Assembly (NCBI RefSeq): GCF_033115175.1
Contig: NC_084834.1
Coordinates: 119,594,275-119,658,274 of the forward strand
Length of the DNA: 64,000 nt
From: Lepus europaeus
Lineage: Eukaryota; Chordata; Mammalia; Lagomorpha; Leporidae
Reading direction: 5' to 3'
Shown here: positions 1 through 10,458 of the stretch, one piece after another
Layout: every line of letters starts with the position of its first letter
Position numbering within the stretch: the stretch's first letter is position 1
Translations under genes and position numbers: made by a program
The notes under the pieces: generated by a model
Database searches by the model: none
Told to the model about the DNA's origin: nothing
The model's input: the letters and a program-made list of their open reading frames with translations, nothing else

Positions 1-9
1 GCCAGCCCC
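1..9 (-). mobile_element. C-SINE 5' end, cut by window start
   Basis: The window opens with gccagcccc, which is how minus-strand C-SINE copies end elsewhere in this sequence. Only nine bases are visible, so this is suggestive only. Confidence 0.35.
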
Positions 10-1200
10 ATCACCACCTGTTTTTCTAAGCAAAGTTTTATTGTGACAGCCACATTCATTCATTTACATGTCATTTATAGCTGCCTGCCTATTGCAACAG
101 CAGAGTTGTGTAGTTGTGATATTTTACTTGCTGCAAAGTTGAAAATACTTACTACCTTTCTCCCAAATAATTTTCCAAACCCTACTCAATAGAAAGATAG
201 CATAATCTCATTTCCCCGTTGTAAATATTTAGGCTAAACCTGAAGGCTTGAGTGCACATATATTAAAATAAGCATCTGAAGATTTATGTGTTATATGGAG
301 TACATGGAATAACAATAATGTAACTATTATTTGTTATATACTATTTGGGGGGAAATTACTAAATAAATTAGCTTACACGACTAACTATCTACTTTTATAC
401 AGATAAGAGTTATGCTAACTATAAACATTTCATCTCAGTCTTTATTAGTAATTACCAGGTGGTTACTTATTTTCACCTATCAGGGCAACTCGGAAAAGAA
501 ATATAGCTCATATTATTTCTGTCTTGGCTTTCCCACAGATTAAATGTAAAAGGAAATGGAACTTGTGTGTTTAATTCAACTCAGCACTTTCTAACACGGA
601 TGAAATAGTGTCAATTATATGCACTGCAGTTGTTTTAAAGCAAACTGAAACATAAAATATACTCCATTTAATTAAAGCATAAAAATAAAATGAGGTATCA
701 ATAGTAAAAGAGTGAGAACAGCAATGCGGGTATGGTAATCTTATTTATGCATCTCAATTTACTGCAGCCAAAACTGTGTGGATTTTAAACAGTCATTAAT
801 GGAAACCCAGTTAAAATAGAGAAACAAAGGAGGGGGGAAAACAATTTAAATAAGTGACATTTTTCTTCTTTGCATTTAGCTATCTACTCAAGAAGGGGCT
901 ATTAAAATTTTAAATCAGTTTTTAATCAAAGTTTAGTGGTACCATATTTAATTAAAAAAACAACACCAGATGTTCTTTATCAAAACATCTTTCATAGTGG
1001 CTAAATCAAGGTCCGGGACGTTATTTACTGAGATAATTGTCGGTCTGTGACTACAGCAGCGATTGCAGAGGTCCTGGTCACACGCAGAGCTGGGGGCTGA
1101 CCGGGGCTGTGTTGGCTGCCGTCTGCCTCTCCTTGTGTGGTCTAGGGAAACAGGGGTGCTTCCAGCATCAGAGCTGTGGGGGATGGACGAGGACTTGGCT
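10..1200. other. AT-rich intergenic DNA, no feature seen
   Basis: AT-rich up to about 1010, then more GC-rich. There is no recognisable repeat, exon or long frame. The 71-residue frame at 1037 is not supported by composition or similarity to any family I know. Confidence 0.5.
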
Positions 1201-1204
1201 CCCC

Positions 1205-1600
1205 AAACGCACGCAGATGTTTAAGCTCCGAAGTCTTAATGTCAAGGGTTGATGGATTAAAGGGAGAGACTTGATCTCATTATGGCGCCCGGGACAGGGG
1301 CTCCCATGGGAGGCCTATAGGTCATTAGGTTTGCTTTTGGAAAGCAGAGCTCACAAGAGGGGAGGTTATTTAAGCTGAGTTCATCCTGGCTTCTCTCTCT
1401 GCTTCCTGGTTCATGACCATGTGACCGTGCCTCTGCACCTGGTCCACCTTGGCCTCTACCAGACGCCAAACCGACGGGGCCACTGGATGCTCAACTGTGA
1501 AGTTCCCAACAGTCAGCCAGAATAAACCTCTTCCTTCCCAAGAAGCTTCTCTCGGGTGTTTCAGTCAAAGTAACAAGGAGCTACTACACAGGCATTGGCC
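1205..1600 (+). mobile_element. MaLR-type LTR remnant (ERVL-MaLR)
   Basis: The block follows the layout of MST/MLT1-type LTRs: a gggaggcctataggtcatta-like 5' part, a CT-rich middle with a ccatgtgacc-like segment, a caccagatgcc-like stretch, then aactgtgaa, a polyadenylation signal (aataaa near 1522) and a final gtaacaaggagctactaca. The family is assigned from memory of consensus layout and the subfamily is not fixed. Confidence 0.6.
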
Positions 1601-1708
1601 TAAGGCAGCCCCGGGTCTGACAAAGACAAGCCAGAGAGCTCACCAGTGGGAAAATCACTTACTCATTTGTTCATGCAACTCCTGAGCTTAGCACTTGGGA
1701 AGCCTGGT

Positions 1709-1945
1709 TGGTTTTTATTTTTATATTTATTATTTCAGAGCTAGAGAGAGAGAGAGAGAGAGATTCCATTTGCCGGTTCATTCCCCCAAATGCCTACAAG
1801 AGCAGGGGCTGAGCCATGCTGACACTGGGAGCCAGGAATTCATCCAGGTGTCCCACGAGGGTGGCAGAGACCCAAGCACTTCAGCCACCACCTGCTGTCT
1901 CCCAGGGTGTGTATATTAGAAAGCTGGAATTGGGAGCTGGGGGCA
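1709..1945 (-). mobile_element. Old C-SINE copy
   Basis: A diverged minus-strand copy: T-rich start with tatttattatttcagag, a (GA)n stretch at 1741-1763, then the typical gccggttcattccccaaatg, gggagccaggaattcatcc and cccaagcacttc landmarks. The tRNA-like end is decayed. Confidence 0.7.
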
Positions 1946-2855
1946 AATCAGGTTTTAAAGAGAGCCTTGACCCTTGAGATCTTGCAGACCCCGTACCAGG
2001 CAGCCAAGGTGAAGAAGGCACCCAGAGGGGCCCCCTGCCAGGCCTGGGGGTTGCAGAAGACTCACTGGCAGAGAGCCCAAGGAAGGCCAAGAGTGCTCTG
2101 GGGGAACAGCACATGGCCTGGCCCTCTGGGAAGCCCATTTCCTTCCCATGGGCTCTGAGTGCTTTTTAAACAGACCCAGGAGAAGAGCAGAACAGAACTC
2201 CAACAGCCAAATTCCAAATGAGCCCAGTCATCGAGTTGATTTTTCCTCTGATCCTGAAGAGCCTCCAGGGAAAGAGAAAGGGCTTGGCCAAGACAGCCGG
2301 ATGGACAGAGTGGGAAAGGCGGGAAGATGGGAGGTTAAGAGGTCCCCTGGGAGGCAGGGGCAGCTGTGACGGACCCAGCCACAGGGCTGGGCGCACAAAC
2401 CTTGAACATGGACTTGGATGTGGACGATGTGAGCAGAGGTAGGCGAGCACAGTCCAAGAGAGCACCCAAGCCCAGGCGGCCCAGCAGCAAGTCCTGGAGC
2501 TTCACAGACTACACGCAGACGTCTCCGTGGACAGGCGTGACATGGGGGTGGTGGGCGGCAGGCTTGGCCGCGGCTCAGAAGACACATGATGAGAAAGAAG
2601 ACGAGCAGAAGGGCCAGGGTTCTGATCACAATAGAACAGTTTTTTATGAAGAAGTAAGTGCTCAGCTTCTCCAGAACATTCTAGAAAGAAGCAGCAATAC
2701 GTAAGAACTACAGAGAGCACCGGAGGTCATTCGGCTTGGCATATCAGAGAGGTCAAAGGGGAAAGGTCGAGCGATACAGCTGGGGGACAGGGTTCCAAGT
2801 GCTTGATAAAAATTGTATTGAGGCTTTTTTTTCTCTCTCCCACAATGCCTCGCGC
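1946..2855. other. Intergenic stretch without a recognised feature
   Basis: Moderately GC-rich sequence with overlapping short frames on both strands (the longest is a 133-residue frame on the minus strand at 2228-2629). None has a domain or family pattern I recognise. It ends just before the RPL31 pseudogene. Confidence 0.4.
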
Positions 2856-3271
2856 TCCTCCTTTCCAACTTGGGCCCCACAAGATGGCGGGAAGAAGGGC
2901 TGTTCTGCCATCAACAAAGCAGTGACCCGAGAGTATTATACCATCAACATTCACAGGTGCATCCATGCAGTGGGCTTCAAGAAGCATGCCCCTCGGGCAC
3001 TCAGAGAGATCCGGAAGTTTGCATGAAAGAGTTGGGGCTCCCATGCACGCATGATACCAGGCTCAGCAAAGCCGGCTGGGCCAAGGGAACCAGGAACATC
3101 CCCTTTCCACGTGAGATCATCCAGAAAACCCAAGGTGGATGCAGATTCACCAAAAAGTGCTACCCTGGTTACCTACGTACCTGTCACCGCTTTCAAAAAT
3201 CTACAGTCAGTGTGGACGAGAATTGATTAAAGCTGTAAAACTGCAAAAAAAAAAAAAAAAAAAAAAAAAAA
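2856..3271 (+). pseudogene. RPL31P: Processed pseudogene of ribosomal protein L31
   Basis: An intronless copy of RPL31 mRNA. It keeps the end of the 5' UTR (ctttccaacttg), most of the coding sequence and an A-tail of about 29 bases (3243-3271). Translation of 2907-3025 reads [17 protein letters not shown] and then [18 protein letters not shown], close to the 60S protein L31. The start region has a deletion. A lost base at the RKFAMKE junction (near 3024) shifts the frame, and the 3' half ([15 protein letters not shown], then TVSVDEN) reads in another frame with further losses. The flanks aaaattgtattgagg (near 2809) and aaaagtattgaaagg (after the tail) may be a diverged target-site duplication. 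It cannot make L31. Confidence 0.93.
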
Positions 3272-3364
3272 GTATTGAAAGGCGGTGGTTCTTCTGGGAA
3301 AGCAACAGAACTGATCTGGGTGCAAACCCTGGAGGACCAGGGCTGCTTCAGCGGGTCGAAATGA

Positions 3365-3417
3365 AGCACCCTGTGTGAGCACCCAGTGTGAGCACCTAGT
3401 GTGAGCACCCTGTGTGT
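3365..3417. repeat. 13-bp tandem repeat, about four units
   Basis: Near-identical 13-bp units of the form gagcacc(c/t)(a/t)gtgt repeat about four times downstream of the RPL31 pseudogene. Confidence 0.85.
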
Positions 3418-3483
3418 CCCTACTGGCTGGAGGCAGCTGCACCTGGGAACAGTTTTTGTTCAGTCCCCAGTAAGCCTCTTCTT

Positions 3484-3836
3484 TTTTTTTTAATATTTAT
3501 TTATTTATTTATTTATTTATTTATTTGAAAGGCAGAGTTACAGAGAGGCAGAGGCAGAGAGAGAGACAGACCTTCCATCCACTGGTTCATTCCTCAAATG
3601 GTCAAAATGGCCAGAGACGGGCCAATCCAAAGCCAGGAGCCTGGAGCCTCGAGCCTCCTCCAGGTCCCCCATGCAGGTGCAGGGGCCCAAGCACTCAGGT
3701 CATCCTCCACCATCCTCCCAGGCCACAGCAGAGAGCTGGATCACAAGTGGACCAGCCAGGTCCCAAGCCAGCACCCATATGGGATGCTGGCACCACAGGC
3801 GGTGGCTCCACCTGCTACGCCACAGTGCCAGCCCCT
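3484..3836 (-). mobile_element. C-SINE, full length
   Basis: Minus-strand copy with a (TTTA)n-rich 3' tail, GA-rich segment and tRNA-like head ending gccagcccc. It is flanked by a 16-bp duplication cagt(a/g)agcctcttctt at 3468-3483 and 3837-3852, one mismatch. Confidence 0.93.
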
Positions 3837-4159
3837 CAGTGAGCCTCTTCTTGAAGCACTGCTGGAATACAGTTACACCAGGAATATGACCAGAAGAGAC
3901 TCAGCAACATGGACTCTGAGAGGCGCATGACACTGGACCCAGCTGCATCTCAATGGTGAGCTGGGCCTCATGGCCATCACATAGCTCCTCCTCACCCCAC
4001 CTCCCGGGACACAGCAGTGGGGTCTGCTTCCCACCTGGGGGGCTGTGCAAGCCTCCACTGTACTCCCTGGCTACACTCACATGCTAAGCTGTCCCCTGAA
4101 TTCCTGAACCACAGACACCAGTGGTTCTACCAAAGGCCAACTGGACACTAGTGGGTTAT

Positions 4160-4475
4160 TTTTTTAGATTTATTTATTTATTTGAATAGCAAAGTTACAG
4201 AGAGACAGAGAGAGAGCTCTTCCATCTGCTTGTTCACTTCCCAAGTGGCTACAATGGTCAAAGCTGGGCCAATCCAAAGCCAGGAGCCAGGAACTTCTTC
4301 CAGGTCTCCCACATGGGTGCAGGGGCCCAAGGACATGGGCCATCTTCCACTGCTTTCCCAGGCCATAGCAGAGAGCAGGATCAGAAGTGGAGCAGGCAGA
4401 ATTCAAACTGGCTCCCATATGGGATGCTAGCACTGCAGACAGCGGTATAACCCACTGCACCACAGCACCGGTCCC
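4160..4475 (-). mobile_element. C-SINE, full length
   Basis: Starts with the agatttatttatttatttgaa tail and ends at the caccacagcaccggtccc head. All body landmarks are in order. Confidence 0.9.
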
Positions 4476-4559
4476 AGCACTTCTATTTAAAAGCAAGCAT
4501 TTTTATTACACATGGGTGACTTAGCGCAAGGAAATTTGAATCTGAACCCTGACAGTGAG

Positions 4560-5012
4560 AATATTATCAGAATCAAAATGGAGTCGCTTCAAAATGGATG
4601 CAACTGGAGACCATTACGCTTAGTGAAATAAGCCAGTCCCAAAAAGACAGATACGTTTTCCTCCACTGGCGGTAACCAATATACAGGGTACAAAACATGT
4701 AACATTTATAAATGAAACTGCCATTTTGAGTTTTGATTATTGTTTACAGCCTTTGTCTAAACTCTTGAAGAACCGTGGTTTTTCTACTTACCACTTGCTG
4801 AATTCTTCACTTAGTGGAGGGTTAGGCTTGTGATTATAAAATAAGCTGAAAGTATATCATTGTAAAACTTAAGAGAAAAAATAAGAAAGGGAGACTGGGA
4901 GCGTGGGTGGCAGGGAGATTAGAGTGGGAATTACACTATGCTTTTAAATCTGTATATATGAAATACACGAAATTTGCTCACCTTATATAAATTTTTAAAA
5001 AATTCAGTGGAG
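4560..5012 (+). mobile_element. L1 3' UTR fragment
   Basis: Contains the L1 3' end landmarks gcttagtgaaataagccagt and aaaagacagatacgtt, then an AT-rich terminal part ending in a short A-run. Only the non-coding 3' end is present. Confidence 0.75.
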
Positions 5013-5290
5013 TTGCTTGTGTCAAACCCTAACAAAAACATAAGATAAAGCTGGGGGTTGATGAAGGCCATCTCATCACATAGGCCTGATAACAAAAATG
5101 ATCACAAAGACTCTGCCAGAACCACAGCTTTGCACGAGGTCATCCAACCCCACACAGAAAAGAGCCCACACCACTGCTTGTGTAACCTGCGACTGACGTC
5201 ACCCGTCAGGGGTGCTTGCAGCCAAGGATCAGTGATTCAAAAGAACTTTTATTAGTAATCCTCCTCAGTTGCCTTTATAAACTTCCCCTT

Positions 5291-5586
5291 GGGGCCAGCG
5301 CTGTGGCATAGCGGGTAAAGCCACCACCTGCGACGCTGGCATCCCACTGGGTGCCAGTTCAAGTCCTGGCTGCTCCACTTCCCACCCAGATCCCTGCTGG
5401 GAAAGCAGCAGGAGATGGCCCAAGTGTTTGGACCCTTGCCATCTGCATGGGAGACCCGGAAGAAGTTCCTGGCTCCTGGCTTCAGCTTGGTCCCGCCCTG
5501 GCTGTTGCAACCATCTGGGGAGTGAATCAGCAGATGGAAGATCTCTCCTTCTCTCTGCAACCATCTTTGAAATAAATAAATCCTTA
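5291..5586 (+). mobile_element. C-SINE, full length
   Basis: Starts ggggccagcgctgtggcata with a well-kept B-box region (gccagttcaagtcctgg) and ends in aaataaataaa. The duplication aa(g)cttcccct flanks it. Confidence 0.92.
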
Positions 5587-5800
5587 AACCAATAAAGCTT
5601 CCCCTACATCACTCTCTTTGAATGCCATTGTCTTTTATAACGGCACAGTTATCCCCATTGCTTTGTTAGTCCCAGATAAACATCATTAACCTTTCAAGAG
5701 TCTCTGTCTGCATTGTTGAGGATGACAATGGCTATAGACTGTGACACTGCTGAATCAGCACTCCCTCCAGGTAGCTACACCTGACAGCAGATAAAGCAGT

Positions 5801-6125
5801 CTTAAAAAAAAAAAAAAAGATTTATTTATTTATTTGAAAGTCACAGTTACACAGAGAGAGGCAGAGACAGAGAGAGATCTTCCATCCACTGGTTCACTCC
5901 CGAGAAGGCTACAATGGCCAGGCTAAAGCCAGGAGCCAAGAGCTTCATCCAGGTCTCCCACGTGGGCGGCAGGGGCCCAAGCACTTGGGACATCCTTTGC
6001 TATTTTTCCCAGGCCACGAGCAGAGAGTTGGCTCAGAAGTGGAGCAGCTGGGACTCGAACCAGCACCCATACCGCATGCTAGCACTGTAGGCAGCAGCTT
6101 TACCCACTACACCACAATGCCCCCC
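5801..6125 (-). mobile_element. C-SINE, full length
   Basis: A-rich/T-rich junction followed by gatttatttatttatttgaa. The head ends accacaatgcccccc. It directly abuts a second tail fragment. Confidence 0.88.
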
Positions 6126-6130
6126 TCCCT

Positions 6131-6210
6131 TTTTAAAGATTGATTGATTGATTTGAAATGGGGAAGGAGAGAGAGAGACACACACACAAGTCAGTGAATC
6201 TTTGAGCTAA
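6131..6210 (-). mobile_element. C-SINE 3' fragment
   Basis: Only the tail and GA-rich part of a minus-strand copy remain (tttttaaagattgattgatt, then gagagagagacacacacaca). Confidence 0.7.
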
Positions 6211-6256
6211 TACCTTAACAAAGTTTAAAAAAAAAAAATAGAAAATCCAGTCCTAA

Positions 6257-6289
6257 GGGGCTGGTGCTGTGGCATAAAGAAAAAAAAAA
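6257..6289 (+). mobile_element. Micro C-SINE: head plus A-tail only
   Basis: ggggctggtgctgtggcata, the first 20 bases of a C-SINE, is joined straight to an A-run. The unit is flanked by tagaaaatcc...(6239) and tagaaaatct...(6291), consistent with a target-site duplication. The body of the SINE is missing. Confidence 0.75.
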
Positions 6290-6303
6290 GTAGAAAATCT
6301 CAG

Positions 6304-7618
6304 TATTGGTTGAAAAGATTGTTGTCACTCAGCATCTTAACACCTCAGCTGATGTCCTGTTCAGGATAAACACCCTCACAAACTGCCCGAGACCCCTGAG
6401 ACTCCCCTCCCCAGACACATTCTACTCACAGCCAAGGGCCTGAGCCCTGGGAATATTTTGTTCTTCCTTCTCTGATGTTCTCCCAGGCCTCTCGGAACAA
6501 TGAGCCGACATATTTTATTTTTTTACTCTTCTACTTCTGACAAGGTGAATTATGAAACTGGGCAACTGGGAGATGAAGAGGGGACACTACCTCATTTGCC
6601 ACCAAATGACCGAATCCATTCCCGCACCACCAAAGAAGGATGCAGCCTAATTCCCAATCCACCCAGACTCGTTCCTGTTTCTACTCCCGGGCACAAAAAG
6701 CAACGCTCCCTCGCTTGTTTGCTGGAGGAATGTGAATGTCCACGTGGGTGCTGATGGGAAGTTCAAGTGTAAAATAATGACTTGGAAGTGGGCAGTGAAG
6801 CAGCCTCACAGGATACACGCAATCTGGTGATGAGTAGCGTTGTAAAACCTAAATTTTCTGTGCAACTCTGTGCATGTGGAAGTTGGCTGCTAATGCAGCA
6901 ACCTTCTGGAATCTTCCCCATGTGCAGGCTGTCAGATGACAGAGCAGAAGCCAAGGCAGCCCATGCCACTCCCTCTTCCTGCCAGTCCCGAAGTTGCCCT
7001 TTGGGTATTTTTGCATCCCTGACGTCTTAGAATCAGGGCACGCTCCAGCGTCCTCCAGCTCTAATGACCTCCAGGGAGCCCTTCAAACTCTGTCTCTGAT
7101 ACTGGATTTTAGAGCCCATTAACGCCTCTTCAAGTACATCATTAGCTACCGCCCAGCAGGGGCCCTTCCAGAACATCAGACACGGTGTAGGGCCAGGAAC
7201 ACCGTGAGGTGTTACCACGGAGGGACTTTACACACGGGCTTACTGTGCGTCAAATGCCCCGCAATGAATCTAGAACAATGTGATATAAGCACCAGGGCAG
7301 AGCCTCTGCCTTCTCTCTCCACCATGTCCAAAATGAACAAGTCCAAAGTCAAGCTCATCATCGGCCCCCAGCACAAGCCGTGGCATCACCCACGTGAGAA
7401 ATGTTGAGCTTGCTCGTCACTCCCGGCAACAGTCAGCTACTTTATAAGGCCGGCATGGAGAGCTAACCCTATGTCCCTCTTGCCCAGGATGGTCTCGATT
7501 TTATGCTGATTGTCCTAGCAGAACTATGAACAGTGCCTCCTTTTGCTCACAGAAGTGTCGAGGTAGTAGTTGCCCAAGTGATTTTTCCTTTTGTTTGCTT
7601 TGTTTCAATTGCCATTGA
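6304..7618. other. Intergenic stretch, no recognised feature
   Basis: No C-SINE, LTR or coding family was recognised. A short frame at 7324-7404 (MSKMNKSKVK start, stop after 27 codons) has no support. Confidence 0.4.
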
Positions 7619-7930
7619 GGGGCCAGTGTTGTAGACCAGCCGGTTAAGCTGCAGCTTGCGATGCCAGTTTCCCACATGGGAAAGCCGATTCGAGTCCAGA
7701 CTGCTCGGCCTCTGACCCAGCTGCCTGCTAATGGGTTTAGGGAAAGCAGCAGAAGATGGCCCAGGTACCTGGGCCCTTGCCACCCACATGGGAGTCGTTG
7801 GCCCGTGGCTTCAGCCTGGCCCAATCCCAGCCCCTGTGGCCACTTAGGGAGTAAACTAGCAGATGGAAAAATCTCTATGTGTGTGCATGGGGTTCAGTGT
7901 GTGTGTGTAACTCTGCCTTTCAAATAAAGT
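7619..7930 (+). mobile_element. C-SINE
   Basis: ggggccagtgttgtagacc head, gattcgagtccagactgctc B-box region, gtgtgtgt in the 3' part, aaataaag tail. Confidence 0.88.
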
Positions 7931-8220
7931 CAACATTTTTAAAAAATTGTAAGTGAGTGCCAGTCCTGTACCTCACACAACGTCAGCCCCAGGTGGGACG
8001 GTACAGTTTGCATCAGGCAGCAAAGGAGCCTGGAACTCAGCCCTCCATTGCCCTGCCAGGCCATGGATCTTTGTGTGGGCTGGGCTCTCCCTCCCAGGAG
8101 GAAGAAACCCCTTCTTATTTGCACAAAGGCATCACCTAATTGCCTAGTCTTGAACCCTCCATGCTGCATCTAACCAGTGAGGGTGCTTTCCTCTAATGCC
8201 CGTAAGAACACAACTTATGT

Positions 8221-8557
8221 TGGCCAGCGCCGCAGCTCACTAGGCTAATCCTCCGCCTTGCGGCACCGGCACACCAGGTTCTAGTCCCGGTCGGGGCACC
8301 AATCCTGTCCCGGTTGCCCCTCTTCCAGGCCAGCTCTTTGCTGTGGCCAGGGAGTGCAGTGGAGGATGGCCCAAGTGCTTGGGCCCTGCACCCCATGGGA
8401 GACCAGGAGAAGCACCTGGCTCCTGCCATTGGATCAGCGCGGTGCACCAGCCGCAGCATGCTACCGCGGCGGCCATTGGAGGGTGAACCAACGGCAAAAG
8501 GAAGACCTTTCTGTCTCTCTCTCACTGTCCACTCTGCCTGTCAAAAAGAAAAAAAAA
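8221..8557 (+). mobile_element. C-SINE of the young 'aggctaatcctccgcc' subfamily
   Basis: The head contains ctcactaggctaatcctccg instead of the gggtaaagccaccacctgc of the common type. A perfect 17-bp duplication, aagaacacaacttatgt, flanks it at 8204-8220 and 8558-8574, so the insertion is recent. Confidence 0.95.
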
Positions 8558-9005
8558 AAGAACACAACTTATGTCAACAGTAGCCCCTGCACTGTGCAAA
8601 TTACATTGTCCTAACAGCTGGTCCCTAGTCCAATCCATCCCGCTGTTACTTTTGTAGTGATCGCCCTGTGCACCAGAGCTGGCCTTGTCTCTCTCCTGTT
8701 TTCCTTAATGACTTACTGTGATCAGTTAAGATCCAGTCCAAAGTCCTGGACATGCTGTGTAAGTGTCACGGTCATTGGGCACCTGCCCTCTCTCCAGGCT
8801 CATCTCTCCCCACACACACCTTGCTTCAACAAGCCCATTTTTCAGGTTGTTGGAATGTGCCAATTTGACTGGCACCGGCCCAGTCCCTTTCCGGAAGTGC
8901 TCTGTTTTCCAGGGTTGGGCCAATCATCCACACCCCAGCCCACACCTGCTAACCTCCCACACCTGCTGCTGCTGCTGACGATGACGATGGTTAAGAAGAT
9001 GACGG

Positions 9006-9340
9006 GAGGCCTGCGCCGTGGCTCACTTGGTTAATCCTCCGCCTGCGGTGCCAGCATCCCATATGGGCACCGGGTTCTAGTCCCGGCTGCTCCTCTTCCA
9101 GTCCAGCTCTCTACTGTGGCCCGGGAAGGCAGTGGAGGATGGCCCAAGTGCTTGGGCGCCTGCACCCACATGGGAGACCAGGAGGAGACATCTGGCTCCT
9201 GGCTTCGGATCGGCATAGTTCCGGCCGTGGCGGCCATTTGGGGAGTGAACCAACGGAAAAGGAAGACCTTTCTCTCTGTCTCTCTCTCCCTCTCTCACTG
9301 TAACTCTACCTGTCAAATAAATACAATCTTAAAAAAAAAA
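9006..9340 (+). mobile_element. C-SINE, 'cacttggttaatcctccgcc' subfamily
   Basis: Complete copy with a long A-tail that runs into an (AAG)n array. The duplication aagaagatgac(g/a)g lies on both sides. Confidence 0.92.
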
Positions 9341-9361
9341 AGAAGAAGAAGAAGAAGAAGA
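9341..9361. repeat. (AAG)n microsatellite
   Basis: Six to seven AAG units grown at the 3' tail of the preceding SINE, where the A-tail meets the target duplication aagaagatgac. Confidence 0.9.
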
Positions 9362-9389
9362 TGACAGAGGGATAGGAAAAAAAATGAAG

Positions 9390-10136
9390 TGATGATAAGG
9401 ACCACGGATAGCTCTGTAACCAACTGTGGAATGGAACAACTTTTCCTAGGCCTAAAAACGGCACCAGGACCCACAACACAAAACCGCGGGTGCTGTGTGC
9501 TCCACACGCTGAAAATGAGCCACCAAGTATTGGACCAGAGCAGGCCTTTGTCTAAATGTCCCCAGCACAAGCAGCCGAACCCCACACACAACACAAACAG
9601 GCTGGGGACGAAAGAGGGCCAGTGGGGAATGTGAGGGAGTTCTCCCACCCGCCCACGCCTGCTCCCGCTCCAAGAAGCCAAAGCGGGGGAGCCATGTTTT
9701 CCACTCTCCAGATGGCCATCTGCTGCCTGCCCCTGTGCGGACCAGGCACAGAGGCACACGGCAGGGGGCTTTGCCTGGCACCTGGGGTTCCCATGACACC
9801 AGGAAGTTTGCTGGCCTGAGGATCTTGGCAGCTTCCTTCTCAAGGAGATTGGGCCAGGAACGAGGACCCATCAGCCAGGAGTTCTGGTGCATACTCTGGG
9901 TTGGGGGTGAGGAGCACGCCGAGGAAGAGGGATGGGATGGAATTGGAGGGTCAGCCTCCCACACACCACTGTCCTTCAGCCAGACCTCGCCAGGAACACA
10001 CTTGGTGTGGAGTAAGTTGGGTTGATTGCTCCCAATAACGAGAGAATGGGCACTGCGTGGAGCTGCAGGGTGGCAATGCAGGAAGGTGCTAGAAAAAACC
10101 TGTTACAGGATTTGGACTCTAAGAAATTTAAGGGTG
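9390..10136. other. Intergenic stretch, no recognised feature
   Basis: Overlapping frames of up to 176 residues occur on the minus strand but are low-complexity or Trp/Cys-rich and match no family I know. I regard them as chance frames. Confidence 0.4.
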
Positions 10137-10397
10137 GGGGAGCAGCACTGTGGTATGGCAGGTTAAGCCACCACCTATGATGTCAGTTTCCCATATGGAT
10201 GCCGGTTCATGTCCCGGCTGTTCCACTTCCAATCCAGCTCCCTACTAATGTGCCTGGGAAAGCCTCAGAAGATGGCCCAAGTGCCTGGGCTCCTGCAACC
10301 TACATGAGAAACCCAGAAGAAACTCCTGGCTCCTGGCTTCAGCCTGGCCCAGCCCTGGCTTTTGTGGCCATTTGGGGAATGAACCAGTGATCTGTCA

Positions 10398-10434
<37 letters not shown>

Positions 10435-10458
10435 ACTGTGCCTTTCAAACAAATACAG
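10137..10458 (+). mobile_element. C-SINE
   Basis: Complete copy with an uninterrupted (CT)n run at about 10403-10432. The tail aaacaaatac abuts the 3' end of the RSRC1 pseudogene. Confidence 0.88.

Noticed and set aside
7324..7404. Short frame MSKMNKSKVK as a small peptide gene
   Set aside because: Only 27 codons from its start, no match and no promoter or splice context.
9313..9843. 176-residue minus-strand frame ending in Leu/Phe-rich stretch
   Set aside because: The hydrophobic end is the reverse translation of a SINE A-tail and (AAG)n; not a membrane segment.
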